The translations under genes and the position numbers were made by a program. Under the pieces are notes generated by a model that saw only the letters and a program-made list of their open reading frames with translations, ran no database searches and had not been told where the DNA came from. Shown piece by piece: positions 32,155-42,666 of a stretch of DNA of 64,000 nucleotides; position 1 is the stretch's first letter, and each line of letters opens with the position of its first letter. This DNA comes from CAVSWN01 sp963770995 (GTDB lineage Bacteria; Acidobacteriota; Vicinamibacteria; Vicinamibacterales; CAVVIG01). The DNA is taken from contig CAVYRS010000001.1 in the NCBI GenBank assembly GCA_963770995.1, positions 744,001 to 808,000 of the forward strand, in the 5' to 3' direction.

Positions 32155-33459
32155 ATGTCCGGTCCGGTCTCTGCCCGCGCCATCCCCACCCGTTTTCTCC
32201 GTGCCGCCGCGTTGCTGATCGCCCTCTCTCCTCTCACCGCCGGCGCGCAGGATGGCAACGCCCCATCGGATCCGGCGCAGCCCGCCGCGATCGCGCCGTC
32301 GCATTCCACCAGCCTGCTGAATGATCCGAAATTGATTGCCGCCGCGATCGATCTCGCGCGCGACAAATTCGGCGATGGTGGCGGTGGACCGAAGAACGGC
32401 TTTTATCCGGAACTGTCCAACATGGTGACTGGCGCGGGCTGGGTCTCTGCGGGTCCCGGGTACCGGCGATTCTTCTCAGACGACCGCGTCATGGTTGACG
32501 GATCCGCCGCGCTCTCGTGGCATCTCTACAAGATGGTGCAAGGCCGCGTCGAGCGTTCCAAGCTGGTGGGGGATCGTCTGGTCGTCGGCGTCCAGGGGAT
32601 GTGGCAGGACGACACGCAAGTGAGCTACTTCGGCCTCGGATCGAATTCGATCGAGGACGATCGCAGTCAGTACCGGTTCCAGACGCACGACGTCGTCGGC
32701 TACGCGACGTATCAGCCGACGAGTTCGGTGGCGATCAGCGGCGAGTTCGGATGGCTTGGCCGCCCGAAGGTTCTCCCGCCCGGCGGCACCTTCAGAGGCG
32801 ACTTCCCCTACACTCGTGAGGCCTACCCCGCCGATCCGGGCGTGAGCCTCGCCACGCAGCCGTCGCTCCTCAGCTCGGAGGCGGCCCTGACGGCCGATAC
32901 GCGCGACCATCGCGGCTATCCGACGAGCGGCTACGTGTACCGCGCCGGCCTCACCCACTACATGGATCGCAGCGGCGGGACGTTCAGCTTCCGCGAGTAC
33001 CAGGCCGAGGCACTGCAGCTGGTCCCGCTCGGCACAGGAAAGGTGACGCTCGTCCTGCACGGATGGACAGTCGCCGGCGACGTTCCCGACGGTCATGAGA
33101 TTCCGTTCTACCTGCTGCCGGCGCTGGGCGGCAACAACACGCTGCGGAGCTACTCGAACTTCCAGTTTCACGATCGCAATCTCCTGGTCTTGAATGCCGA
33201 GTCGCGCGTGCGGCTCACGCCGCACATCGACGTGGCGTTGTTCGCCGACGCGGGCAACGTCGCCCACCGGTTCGCCGATCTCAATCTGGACAAGACCTCG
33301 TACGGCGCCGGCCTGCGACTCCACACCACGACGACGACGTTGGCGAGGGTGGATGTGGCGTACGGCGGCGAGGGTTGGCGCGTCGTGTTCCGCACGACCG
33401 AGCCGTTCCGCCTGGGTCGGATCAGGCGGCACGTCGCCGCCATGCCTTTCATGCCGTAG
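32155..33459 (+). CDS. Omp85/BamA-type outer-membrane barrel without POTRA domains
   Basis: This 434-residue exported protein starts at ATG 32155, with AGGAG 9 bases upstream. A signal peptide (FLRAAALLIALSPLTAGA) is followed by a short linker rather than POTRA repeats. A 16-strand-like barrel of the bacterial surface antigen family follows: FYPELSNMVTGAGWVSAGPG, TADTRDHRGYPTSGYVYRAG, LPALGGNNTLRSYSNFQFHD (the L6-like loop, where RSY replaces RGF), and NLLVLNAESRVRLTPHIDVA with FADAGNV. It is the first gene of a tight five-gene operon. Its role may be transport or assembly of a surface component; POTRA-less members are poorly understood. Confidence 0.8.
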   Translation: MSGPVSARAIPTRFLRAAALLIALSPLTAGAQDGNAPSDPAQPAAIAPSHSTSLLNDPKLIAAAIDLARDKFGDGGGGPKNGFYPELSNMVTGAGWVSAGPGYRRFFSDDRVMVDGSAALSWHLYKMVQGRVERSKLVGDRLVVGVQGMWQDDTQVSYFGLGSNSIEDDRSQYRFQTHDVVGYATYQPTSSVAISGEFGWLGRPKVLPPGGTFRGDFPYTREAYPADPGVSLATQPSLLSSEAALTADTRDHRGYPTSGYVYRAGLTHYMDRSGGTFSFREYQAEALQLVPLGTGKVTLVLHGWTVAGDVPDGHEIPFYLLPALGGNNTLRSYSNFQFHDRNLLVLNAESRVRLTPHIDVALFADAGNVAHRFADLNLDKTSYGAGLRLHTTTTTLARVDVAYGGEGWRVVFRTTEPFRLGRIRRHVAAMPFMP

Positions 33460-33470
33460 AGAGGCGAACC

Positions 33471-34399
33471 ATGGTTGTTGCGCGATCGTATCTTCCAGCC
33501 GTCTTTCTCATCATCGTGGCGAGGTACGTGCCGCGACGTCGGGAGCTTCTGCGTCGCGGCGCGGCGCTGCTCGCGCTCCTGGTCATCGGCGTCTCCACGC
33601 CGTCGGCGCAGCGTGCCGCGCTCCCCGCCCGGCCGAACTCGGTGAAGTTCGCCGTCATCGGCGACAGCGGCACCGGCGATCGGCCGCAATTCGACATCGC
33701 GCAGCAGATGACGGCCGCGCGCGCGCGCTTTCCGTTCGAGCTGGTCATCATGCTCGGCGACAACATGTACGGGCGGCAGCAGCCGCAGGATTTCGTGGAC
33801 AAGTTCGAGCGTCCGTATGCCGGCGCTCCTCCAGGCCGGCGTCTCCTTCTACGCGTCGCTCGGCAATCATGACAATCCGGGGAGCGTCTCCTACAAGGGC
33901 TTCAACATGGGCGGCGCGCGCTACTACTCCTTCGTCAGGAAGCAACGTGCGGTTCATCGCGCTCGACAGCAACCAGCTCGACCCGCGGCAGCGGGCGTGG
34001 ATCGACGGCACGCTGCAGCAGGCCGAGGAGCCGTGGAAGATCTGCTACTTCCACCATCCGCTGTACTCCAACGCCGGCCGTCACGGATCCGATGTCTCGC
34101 TGCGCGTGGCGCTCGAACCGCTGCTGACCAAGGGCGGCGTCAACGTCGTCTTCGCGGGACACGACCACGTCTACGAACGGCTGACGCCACAGAAGGGCAT
34201 CGCGCATTTCGTCGCGGGGTCGGGCGGGAAGCTGCGCCAGGGCGACGTGCGGCCCTCGCCGACGCGGGCGGCGTTCTACGACCAGGACCAGGCGTTCATG
34301 CTCGTCGAGATCGACGGCGACGACATGCACTTCCAGGCCGTCAGCCGCACCGGCGCGATCGTCGATTCCGGTGTCATTCAGCGGACACCGAAAACGTAG
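33471..34399 (+). CDS. Exported metallophosphoesterase (calcineurin-like), frameshifted
   Basis: This periplasmic or surface phosphoesterase is about 308 residues after joining. Signal-like N-terminus GAALLALLVIGVSTPSAQ is followed by the dinuclear metal motifs in order: FAVIGDSGTGD, LGDNMYG, SLGNHDN, CYFHHPLYS and GHDHVYER. This is the purple-acid-phosphatase-like layout. Two single-base insertions, an extra C near 33823 (TATGCCGGCG) and another near 33943 (AGGAAGCAACG), break an otherwise continuous conserved frame. The ATG at 33471 has GAGAGG upstream and lies 11 bases after the Omp85-barrel stop. The substrate is unknown; phosphomonoesters or a nucleotide are likely. Confidence 0.83.
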
Positions 34400-34409
34400 G
34401 AGCAGGACG

Positions 34410-35591
34410 ATGCGATCCCATGCCGCGGCGGCACACCCGCTCCCACGACACCACACCCGGCGGAAGGGCGGCCACTCCGTGTTCGCCATGCTCATCGGTC
34501 GCTTTCTACTGCTACCGCTCGGCGCGGTGATCGCCCTGGTCTGGGCCAATACGGCCCCCGAGAGCTATTTCGGCTTCTCGGTTCCGGCGAGCGTTCTTCG
34601 TCAACGAGATCGGCATGGCGTTGTTCTTCGCGCTCATCACCCAGGAGATCGTCGAAGCGCTGATGCCCGGCGGCGCGCTGCACTCGTGGCGCCGCTGGAG
34701 CGTGGCGCTGGCTGCGTGCGGTTGGCGGCATCGCCGGCGCGGCCGGCGTATACCTCGCAATCGTCCACTACCGCTACGAGACGATGCTCACGACCGGATG
34801 GCCGATCGTCTGCGCGATCGATATCGCCGCCGCGTACTACATGCTGAAGACGATGCTGCCGCGCAGCGGCGCGCTGCCGTTCGCGCTGTTGCTGGGGATT
34901 GCCACCGACGCGTTCGGCATCCTGGTCATCGCGCCGCGCCATCCCGTTCTCTCCTCTCACGCCGGCGGCGTGACGCTGTTGGTGCTCGCGCTGGGGCTCG
35001 CAGCGCTGCTGCGCACGATGAAGGTCCGGGTGTTCTGGCCGTATCTCGGGGTCTGCGGCACGCTGGCGTGGGTCGCCTTTTATTGGGAGGGGCTGCATCC
35101 GGCCTTCGCCCTGGTCCCGATCGTCCCGTTCCTGCGGCACGAGCCGCGGCGGCTCGACCTGTTCGCGGATCCGCCCGACGACGACGCAGTCCATCACTTC
35201 GAGCACGAGTGGAACACGGCCGTGCAGCTGATCCTGTTCCTGTTCGGGCTCGTGAACGCCGGAGTGACAGCTCCCGGGAGGCTACGACACCGGTACGTGG
35301 GCCCTGCTGGTCGCCGCACTGGTCGGGCGGCCATTGGGGATTCTCCTGGCGGTCGGCGCGGCGGTAGCGGTCGGCCTGCATTTGCCGCGGCGGATTGGCT
35401 GGCGCGAGATCGTCGTGATCGCCCTCGCGTCGTCGACTGGATTCACGATCGCGCTCTTCTTTGCCACCGGGATTCTGTCGAACGGCCCGGTGCTTTCACA
35501 ACTCACTGTCGGCGCGCTCGCCACGGCAGCCGGCGCGCTGCTCGCACTCGGCGCCGGACGTCTTCTCCGCGTCGGACGCTTTGCATCATGA
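34410..35591 (+). CDS. NhaA-family antiporter homologue, divergent and frameshifted
   Basis: This inner-membrane transporter is about 393 residues after joining. NhaA features are the early helices (PLGAVIALVWANTAPESY, NEIGMALFFALITQEIVEAL), the TM4 region CAIDIAAAYYMLKTML, a TM5 segment LLGIATDAFGILVIAP, and GRPLGILLAVG with ASSTGFTIALFFATGIL. In E. coli the TM5 pair is Asp163-Asp164 and TM10 has Lys300; here these read Thr-Asp and Arg. The paired salt-bridge change may alter coupling or substrate. Three +1 insertions break the frame near 34586, 34713 and 35265. The start at 34410 follows an AGGAG. It is the third gene of the operon. Confidence 0.8.
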
Positions 35592-35610
35592 CCGGACAGG
35601 CACGACTCCA

Positions 35611-36537
35611 ATGTCTTTTCGTCTGAAACGCGACGCCTCGATTGCCAGCGAGATTCGGCGGCTCGTCTCGAGCCAGCTCGAAATCGCCATCTCGGAATTG
35701 CGGACGGTGGGCGATCCGGAGAGCGACGACGCGGTCCACGACGCGCGGCGGCGCGTGAAGAAGATCCGGGCCGTGATCCGGCTGGTGCGGCCGGCCCTCG
35801 ACAAGCGCTATCGGGCGGTCGATCGCGAGCTCAAGGACGTCAGCAAGCTGCTCGCGCCGGTCGCCGACGGCCAGGGCATCATCGAGACGCTCGATCAGCT
35901 GGCGCACCGCTACCGGAAGCTGCTGCCATCGCACGCCGTGCGATCGATTCGCGCCGGCCTGCGGGAGCGCAGCGCGAGAATCGATCGCGAAGCCAACCAC
36001 CGGGGGCTCATCCAGATCGCCGCGGAGACGCTGCGCGGCGAACGCAAGCACGTCAAGAATTGGGCGATTTGCGGCGACGGCTTCGACGCCATCGCGCCTG
36101 GCCTCGAGGAGAGCTACCGCCGGGCTCGCGACGGCATGATGCTCGCGTGGTCGAAGCCGAAGGCGAGCCACTATCACTCCTGGCGGCGGTACGTGAAAGA
36201 CCATTGGTTCCACGTCCGGCTCCTCGAAGACAACTGCGACAATCACCTCCTCGCCTACCAGCGCCGGATCGAGGCGCTCGACGGCGTGCTGGGCGAGTAC
36301 CACAACCTCGTCATTCTCCGCGAGGTGCTCGTGTCGGACGGCTACACCAGCCGCCGCGAAACCGCGCGCTGCCTCGGCGTCGTGTCCCGATATCAGCGGC
36401 TGCTGCGCCACCACGCCGAGTCGATTGGCATCCGGATTTACGGTGAAAAGCCCCACCGCTACGTGCGGCGCGTGGAGCGGCTCTGGAAAGGCGGGCGCAC
36501 GTCACCCGACGATCGACCTACCAAGGGCACGTCGTGA
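35611..36537 (+). CDS. CHAD-domain protein
   Basis: This 308-residue cytoplasmic all-helical protein has the conserved-histidine alpha-helical domain (CHAD). Diagnostic pieces are DDAVHDARRRVKKIRAVIRL, LARRYRK-like HRYRKLLPSHAVRSI, HYHSWRRYVKDHWFHVRLLE and DGVLGEYHNLVILREVL. CHAD proteins bind inorganic polyphosphate through a basic surface and often associate with polyphosphate granules. No CYTH or triphosphatase domain is fused. It follows the antiporter by 19 bases, and its stop overlaps the ABC gene start (GTGA). A PPK2 gene lies at 8.5 kb, a possible metabolic link. Confidence 0.87.
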   Translation: MSFRLKRDASIASEIRRLVSSQLEIAISELRTVGDPESDDAVHDARRRVKKIRAVIRLVRPALDKRYRAVDRELKDVSKLLAPVADGQGIIETLDQLAHRYRKLLPSHAVRSIRAGLRERSARIDREANHRGLIQIAAETLRGERKHVKNWAICGDGFDAIAPGLEESYRRARDGMMLAWSKPKASHYHSWRRYVKDHWFHVRLLEDNCDNHLLAYQRRIEALDGVLGEYHNLVILREVLVSDGYTSRRETARCLGVVSRYQRLLRHHAESIGIRIYGEKPHRYVRRVERLWKGGRTSPDDRPTKGTS

Positions 36538-38420
36538 GTCGGTACGTCGTCAGTCTGTGGCGCCTGCTCCAGCCGTACTGGACGCTGCTGGCGATCGCGT
36601 TCGTCGCCATGCTCGTGGCGGGCGCCGCGGATCTGCTCGAGCCGTGGCCGCTGAAGATCGTCTTCGACAACGTCATCGGATCGAAGCCGGCTGCCCGCCT
36701 GGCTGTCCAGGTGGATGCCGGCCGACGGCGATCGGATGGCCATGCTGACCGCCGCGGCGGCCGCCGTGGTCACGGTCGCGATCGTCGGCGCCGTCGCCAC
36801 CTACATACAGAAGTACCTCTCGACGACGGTCGGCAAGCACGTCGGCTTCGACCTCCGGCACATGCTCTATCACCACATCCAGCGGCTGTCGCTCTCCTTC
36901 TACGAGAGCCGGCGGACCGGCGACATGGTGGTCCGGCTGACCAGCGACATCGACGCGGTGGAGGACTTCATCACCAACGCAGTGCTCGGCATCGCTGCTC
37001 AACCTCATCACGCTCGTCGGCATGGTCGCCGTGATGATCGTCATGGACTGGAAGTTCAGCATCATCGCGCTGTCGATCGCGCCGCTGCTGTTCGTGCTCG
37101 TGTATCACTACACCGGCCGGATCAAGGCGGCGACGCGCGCGGTGAAACGGAAGGACGGCGAGCTCGCCTCGGTCGTGCAGGAGTCGATCACCTCGGCGCG
37201 CATCATCAAGACATTCGCGCGCGAGGAATTCGAGGAGAACCGTCTGGATCGGGAGGGCCATGAGAGCGTGGCGCTCACGCTTCAGGCGCGCCGGCGTCAA
37301 GGCCATCCTCGCGCCGCTGGTCGACGTCATCGTCGCGGTCGGCACCTGCCTGGTGCTGTGGTTCGGCGCCCGGCTCGTGCTGCGCGGCGGCCTGACGGCC
37401 GGAGCGCTGCTCGTCTTTCTCCTGTATCTCGCGAAGATGTACAAGCCGATGAAGGACCTCTCCAAGATGACCGACACGCTGTCGAAGGCGGCGATCGCGT
37501 TCGAGCGCGTCGGCGAGATCATGGCGGAGGAAGGCGCGGTGCGGGATCTGCCCGGCGCCGTGCCGGCGCCGCGCCTCACCGGACAGATCGCGTTCGCCCA
37601 CGTACAGTTCGGATATGCCGCCGACGTGCCGGTCCTCAAGGACGTCGACTTCAGGATCGAAGCGGGCCAGCGGGCGGCACTGGTCGGGCTGACCGGAAGC
37701 GGCAAATCGACGCTGCTCGGTCTCATTCCGCGGCTCTACGACGTCGTCGGCGGCAACGTGTGCATCGACAACCGCGATGTGCGCAGCTACACGCTGCAAT
37801 CGCTGCGCGAGCAGGTCAGCGTGGTGCTTCAGGAACCCGTCTTGTTCCGCGCCACCATCGCCGAGAACATCGCCTACGGCCGCCACGACGCCACCCCCAG
37901 CGACGTGGCGCGGGCGGCGAAGCTGGCGCACGTCCATGAGTTCGTCGCCCGCCTGCCGCGCGGCTACGACACCGTGGTCGGCGAGCGCGGCGAAACGCTG
38001 TCGGGCGGCCAGCGGCAGCGCATCACCATCGCGCGCGCGATTGTCAGGGACGCGCCGATTCTGCTGCTCGATGAACCATCGGCCTCGCTCGATCCGGAGT
38101 CCGAGGAGCTGATCTTCGCCGGCCTCGCCCGGCTGCTGCGCAACCGGACCTCGATCACGATCGCGCACAGGCTGGCGACGGTGCGGCGCGCCGACATCAT
38201 CTTCGTCCTGCACCGCGGCGTCATCCACGAGCGGGGCACCCACCACCAGTTGCTGGCGGCCAATCGCCTGTACGCGAGGCTGTATCGCATGCAGTTTCGC
38301 AACGAAAGCCACGCGGCGGCGCGTCACCGCTCGGCAACCGCTTCCCGGCTTCACCCGCACCGGCGCGCCGTCCGCCGAGCGTCGCCCCGACGTCACGAGA
38401 GCCCTCACCACCGGCCGTAA
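36534..38420 (+). CDS. ABC exporter half-transporter (membrane and ATPase fused), frameshifted
   Basis: This lipid- or drug-type ABC exporter is about 625 residues when joined. The membrane domain has RLLQPYWTLLAIAFVAMLVA and LSFYESRRTGDMVVRLTSDI, with VEDFITNAVLGI after it. The nucleotide-binding domain has Walker A GLTGSGKST, Q-loop VVLQEPVLF, signature LSGGQRQR, Walker B ILLLDEPSASLD and switch IAHRL. Three +1 insertions interrupt the membrane half: an extra G near 36710 (CAGGTGGATG), one near 36994, and an extra C near 37296. The C-terminal tail is unusually Arg/His-rich. It starts at GTG 36534 inside the CHAD stop and ends the five-gene operon. Confidence 0.87.
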
Positions 38421-38509
38421 TCTGGCGACCACTTTTCGCAACCGCCGCAACCGCCGGCCGGGTACGGCCGTTGCTGCGTACCCCTGTAGCCGCCGCGGGA
38501 GGTGTGACA

Positions 38510-38926
38510 ATGCGGACGTTCCTCATCGCAGCCTGCGCCGTCGCAAGCGCAGCGGCGGCCGCCCATGCGCAGACACGAACGGCGGAGGCGGTTCCAGCCG
38601 CGCAGACACCGGTGTCGGTGTCGAGCTGTGTCCCGGCAGCCAACGTGAACGCAGAGCGTTTCCGGGTCCAGCCGCCACGCTCACGGGCGCGGTTCCGGCC
38701 GGTGCGCACCGCCGCTCTGCAGGCGCGGAACGGCATGAGAGTCTCTTTCGGTCTGGTTCCGACGCCCAACCTGGCGGCGCAGGCCGGCTCGATCGATCCG
38801 ACCATGCCGGCGATGGCCTTCGCCTCCGGTGATCAGTATCGCGGCGGACCCGCGCCGGCGCGGACGCCGGCCCTGGACGTCTCGCCTGGAACGTCGCCGC
38901 TTCGCATCGACTGTCCGCCGCAATAG
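38510..38926 (+). CDS. Exported hypothetical protein
   Basis: This 138-residue protein has a clear signal peptide (MRTFLIAACAVASAAAAAHA, cut before QTRTA) and a GGGAGG ribosome site 6-12 bases ahead of ATG 38510. The mature part is Ala/Pro/Arg-rich with two cysteines (SVSSCVPAAN and RIDCPPQ at the C-terminus) that could form a disulfide. A run NGMRVSFGLVPTPNLAAQAG is the most structured segment. I do not recognise the family. It stands alone after the ABC exporter gene. Confidence 0.6.
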   Translation: MRTFLIAACAVASAAAAAHAQTRTAEAVPAAQTPVSVSSCVPAANVNAERFRVQPPRSRARFRPVRTAALQARNGMRVSFGLVPTPNLAAQAGSIDPTMPAMAFASGDQYRGGPAPARTPALDVSPGTSPLRIDCPPQ

Positions 38927-38983
38927 GCTGTGGTGCGCCGTTTGCACGTACGACGCGGAGTTTGTGTTTTGGAGTGACTGGTG

Positions 38984-39217
38984 ATGGACATCGCGCACGC
39001 TTTTTCGTCGACCTATCTGCTGGCGCATCGTCTCGTGTGCCTCATGCGAGGCCATGAGCTCGTCATGCAGTACGACCGGGACCTGCTCTCGCTGCGCTGC
39101 CTCTCCTGCGGGTACCGCACGCGAGGATGGACGCTGAACGAGCGGCCGCCGCGGCGAAGCGCAACGGTGGTGCCGCTCTCGACCGCGCGGCCGATCCGGA
39201 GCCCGCGCGCCGCGTAG
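38984..39217 (+). CDS. Small CxxC protein
   Basis: This 77-residue protein has an N-terminal helical stretch (AHAFSSTYLLAHRLVCLMRG), HELVMQYDRDLLSLRCLSCG with a CxxC pair, and TRGW. The rest is a basic tail. The CxxC after a beta-like strand resembles half of a zinc ribbon, with His47-type residues possibly completing a site; the fold is not assigned. GGAG lies about 10 bases upstream. Similar short orphans occur in acidobacterial genomes, from memory. Confidence 0.5.
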   Translation: MDIAHAFSSTYLLAHRLVCLMRGHELVMQYDRDLLSLRCLSCGYRTRGWTLNERPPRRSATVVPLSTARPIRSPRAA

Positions 39218-39258
39218 ACGCGGAACGTCGCGGCCGGCGCGCACTCGTTGCTCGTTCC

Positions 39259-39480
39259 TCAGATCTCGCGCAACACGCACAGCGTGTCGCGGCTCCCAAA
39301 TGTGTGGTTCGCAACCCGTTCGAGCAATTGCGACAGCGGGCCGCCGGCTCGCGATTGCATGAGCAGACAGGTGCCGGTCGAGTCGTATTCCGTGCAGATG
39401 ATCCGCGTCACCTTGCCGTGCACATCCGTGACTCGAGTGACATGCGCGCCGAGCACCGGACACCAGGCAGAAGTAGACAC
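39259..39480 (-). CDS. Small cysteine-containing protein
   Basis: This 73-residue protein begins MSTSAWCPVLGAHVTRVTDV and has four cysteines: WCPV, RIICTEYD, TGTCLLMQS and DTLCVLR. Their regular spacing suggests a metal site or disulfides in a compact domain. There is no signal peptide. It ends the minus-strand run that contains the outer-membrane peptidase gene, 12 bases after that gene's stop. The function is unknown; the coherent sequence and spacing favour a real gene. Confidence 0.5.
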   Translation of the reverse strand: MSTSAWCPVLGAHVTRVTDVHGKVTRIICTEYDSTGTCLLMQSRAGGPLSQLLERVANHTFGSRDTLCVLREI

Positions 39481-39492
39481 GTGATCCCGGTG

Positions 39493-42400
39493 CTAGAACC
39501 CGGGCGCGAGCGTGAATTGGAACGCCCATCGCTCGTTCTGCCGCTGCAACGGTCTCGCGACCGTGAACCCGGCCACGGCAAAGCCCCGGACGTTGGTTCG
39601 CACCGTCAGGCCCGTCGAGGCAGCCACCGGGCGGGCGCCGCCCAGGAACGATGGACGTTCGCCGCGATTCCATCCGGCGCCGCCATCGGCAAAGACCGCG
39701 ACTTCAATCGGAACCGGACCGTACATGCGTCCGTTCAATCCGAGCGGTCGCAACAGCGGCATCCGGAACTCGAGGTTCCCGACCAGTGCGCGGCTGCCGG
39801 CCAGCGGACCGGAGGTGCGGCACGCCGGCGCCGCGATCAGGGTGCACTCGGCGTCAGTGGGCGCGAAGTTGTAGCCGCGGACGAGGCTCGGGTTGCCGAT
39901 GTAGACGGGGAGCAGTCGAGGGTCCTCCGCGCCGCTGCCGTAGCGGCCGTAGTGCAGAACGCGGACCGCGATCGTATAGAAGGGCGCCGGCATCAGATAA
40001 CGCCGGTAATCGGCCAGCAGGCTCGTGAACCGGATCGTCCCGATGGCTGGCGACGCTTCCAGACGGTAGCGTTGGCCGTGGACCGGGCTGGTCGCGCCAA
40101 AATTGGTCGTGTCGAAGACGAGTGCCGCGCTGCCCGTCCCCGTCACGAGCGGCGGCGCGAGCGACGTCGTCTCGGTCTCTCTGGCCAGTAACTCGGCCGT
40201 CCACAGTGAGTTCACGGACGTCTCGGTCACCCGATCGAACGAGAGCCTGCTCACTCCGCCTCCAACTTCGAGACGGGTCGCCCGGCTGAGAGGGTATGCC
40301 GCGAAGCCGGCGGCGTTGTATTCGACTTGGCGAAACAGGACTGTCTGCGTGATGGCGACCGGGCCCTGCGCGGTCGTCGCATCGGTTTGGATCTGAACGC
40401 CTCCGCTGATGAACGGCAGTTGTCCCAGCGTGACGCCCCAATTCCAGCGGCGGCGTTGATCGACGTACGCGACCTGCGCCGCCATATCCGCGAAGCTGAA
40501 CGTACGCGTCAGACCGTTGCCGACCTGGACGGCCGTCGCCAGGTGCCGATCGCCCAGAATGTCGGAAAACGCGAACGTGGCGGCGCCCTGGCCCGCGACA
40601 CCCAACGGGTTCACGCCCGCCGACAGGAACGCGCCGCCAACGCCTTCGAGCTCCAGCGTCGGCGAGTAGCGGCTCACGGGGAAGGTGTCGACGCGCGGCA
40701 GGCCGAAAGTCGGATTCGCGGCGAGCTCGGCCAGTTCGCCCAACTTGCGATCGACCGGCGGCAGCATCGTGCTGGTCGACGCTCGCGCAACGATGGCCGG
40801 GCCTGGTGCCGCCGGGTCCACGAGGTACGTGCCATAGACGCCGTTTTCATACACGCTGAGCGCCACGATGCCGGATTGCGCTGCAACCGACATCGCCGGA
40901 CTGGTGCTGGTGATGCCGCTGATCCCGGTCGCGACGTCGGTCAACTGCTCTGCGTCCCCCGTGTCGAGCCGGCGTCGGTACAGGTTGGGAATGCCCGTGC
41001 GGTTCGAGACGAAATAGATCGCGCCGCCGTCCGGCGACCATTGTGGATTGACATCGTCGCCGACGGTCGAGGCGCCCAGTTGCTGGATCGCGCCGGTGTC
41101 GACGTCGAGGAGCGCGAGCCGGTAGCGGCCCGCGGCGATCGTGTCGAGGCGTGTCGTGAAGCGGTCGGTCGCGAACGCGATGCGGCTGCCATCCGGTGAC
41201 CACGCCGGCTGCAGGTCCGCGAACGCGTCGTTGGTCATGCGGCGCAGCGTTCCGCCGCGCAAGTCATAGATATAGAGATCCACCACGCCGCGACTCATCC
41301 CGCTGAACGAGATCGCGCCGCCACCTGGCGCCCACGAAGGCGCGAAGATCTCGTCGACGTCCGGGACGATGATCTCCCGCGCCACTCGCCAGGTTCGGGC
41401 GTCGAAGACCACGAGAGCGGCGCGGCCGCCGGCCACGGCGGCCACGGCCAGGTGTCGTCCCTCGGCGTCCCAGGCGCCGGCAGATCGAATGAATTGCAGG
41501 CTCGACAGATGCGTTTGGGTGGAGGTGTTGGTCAGCCGGCGCAGAACTCGCCCGGTGGTCGCGTCCGCGACATACAGATCGACGGCAAAGATGCCGCGGC
41601 CCGACAGGAACGCGATGACGCGCCCATCCGGACTGATCGCGGGCCCGACGTTCAAATCGCCACGGCTCGATGCCCCGCCGATCGCCAGCCGGGTCCCAAT
41701 CGCACGTGCAGAGGTCGCCGCGAGCACCGGTGCGTAGGCCTGATGAATCGCGGCGTGCCATTCCTGCGTGAGCGCCGACGTGGAGCGTCCGAGCACCGTC
41801 TCGGTGGCCGCACGCACCCCGGACTCGGCAGCGACGACGAACAACCGCCGGATGATGCCATCGCCCCATCGGGCGGCCACGTACGCCCAGAACGCGTGGC
41901 CCCAGCGATAGGGGAAGTAGGCGGGATTGTCCAGATCGTCGATCGCGGGCAACGCGTCACGCCGCGCGGCGTCGCGCAGCCACATCGCCGTCGACGCATC
42001 CGCCGGGCCGATCGAGCAGGTACTCCGCCATCCCTTCGACGAACCAGAGCGGCAGGCGGCTCATGGCGCCGGCGCCCGCGACCTCCGTGGTCATGTCCAT
42101 CTGAAACGCGTGCACGAGCTCGTGGCCGATCACGTGGTCGGTGTCGGCCAGCCCCCCGCCCAGCGGCAGCACGATTCGCCGCCGGCCCGGTTCCGTCAGA
42201 CCGCCCGTCGCTTCGTCGACCAGGTCCGGCACGACGTTGGTCTGTTCGAATTCGGGATGAGAGCTGTAGAGGACGAGGGGCTGCCGATCGAGCAGCCTAC
42301 GGAGAAGCGTTCGTGAGAGCCGCTCGTACCACCGCTCGGCCATCCGTGCTGCGCCGTCGACCGCGCTGCGATCGCTTGGCGTGAAGTAGATGTCGAAGTG

Positions 42401-42544
42401 CTCGGTCCGCAGCGTCTGGAACTCGAGCCGCTTGTACTGCACCTTGTTCTGTCCGAAGTACTGCGCTGACGCGTGCGCGTCGAGCATCGCCGAACACAGC
42501 GTGCACAGCAATATGTAGCGTGCCGCAGACCGTATACACATCAA
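39493..42544 (-). CDS. Outer-membrane gluzincin peptidase - TolB propeller - Omp85 barrel fusion
   Basis: This exported protein is about 1016 residues. A signal peptide (RYILLCTLCSAMLDAHASA) leads to a metallopeptidase domain with zinc site HELVH (His141, Glu142, His145) and the third-ligand region WFVEGMAEYL (Glu170/Glu174), as in MA-clan gluzincins. A TolB-like beta-propeller follows with repeated blades (FAPSWAPGGGAISFSG, DLQPAWSPDGSRIAFATD, VNPQWSPDGGAIYFVSN). The C-terminal third is an Omp85-type barrel with the VRGY loop motif (NPSLVRGYNFAP), ALVGNLEFRMPLL and a terminal Phe. One extra C near 42009 splits the frame between the peptidase and WLRDAARRD. It could display a protease at the outer membrane. 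Confidence 0.82.
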
Positions 42545-42666
42545 TTCGCTCGCACCTCATTACCCAAAACGCGTTCCCCCGATCGTCGCAGCGCGCGCAG
42601 GCGCCGGGAGGAACGCCTCACTGAGGGCTGTGATGCTCACCGGATGGTGTGAAGATCGGAGGCGGG

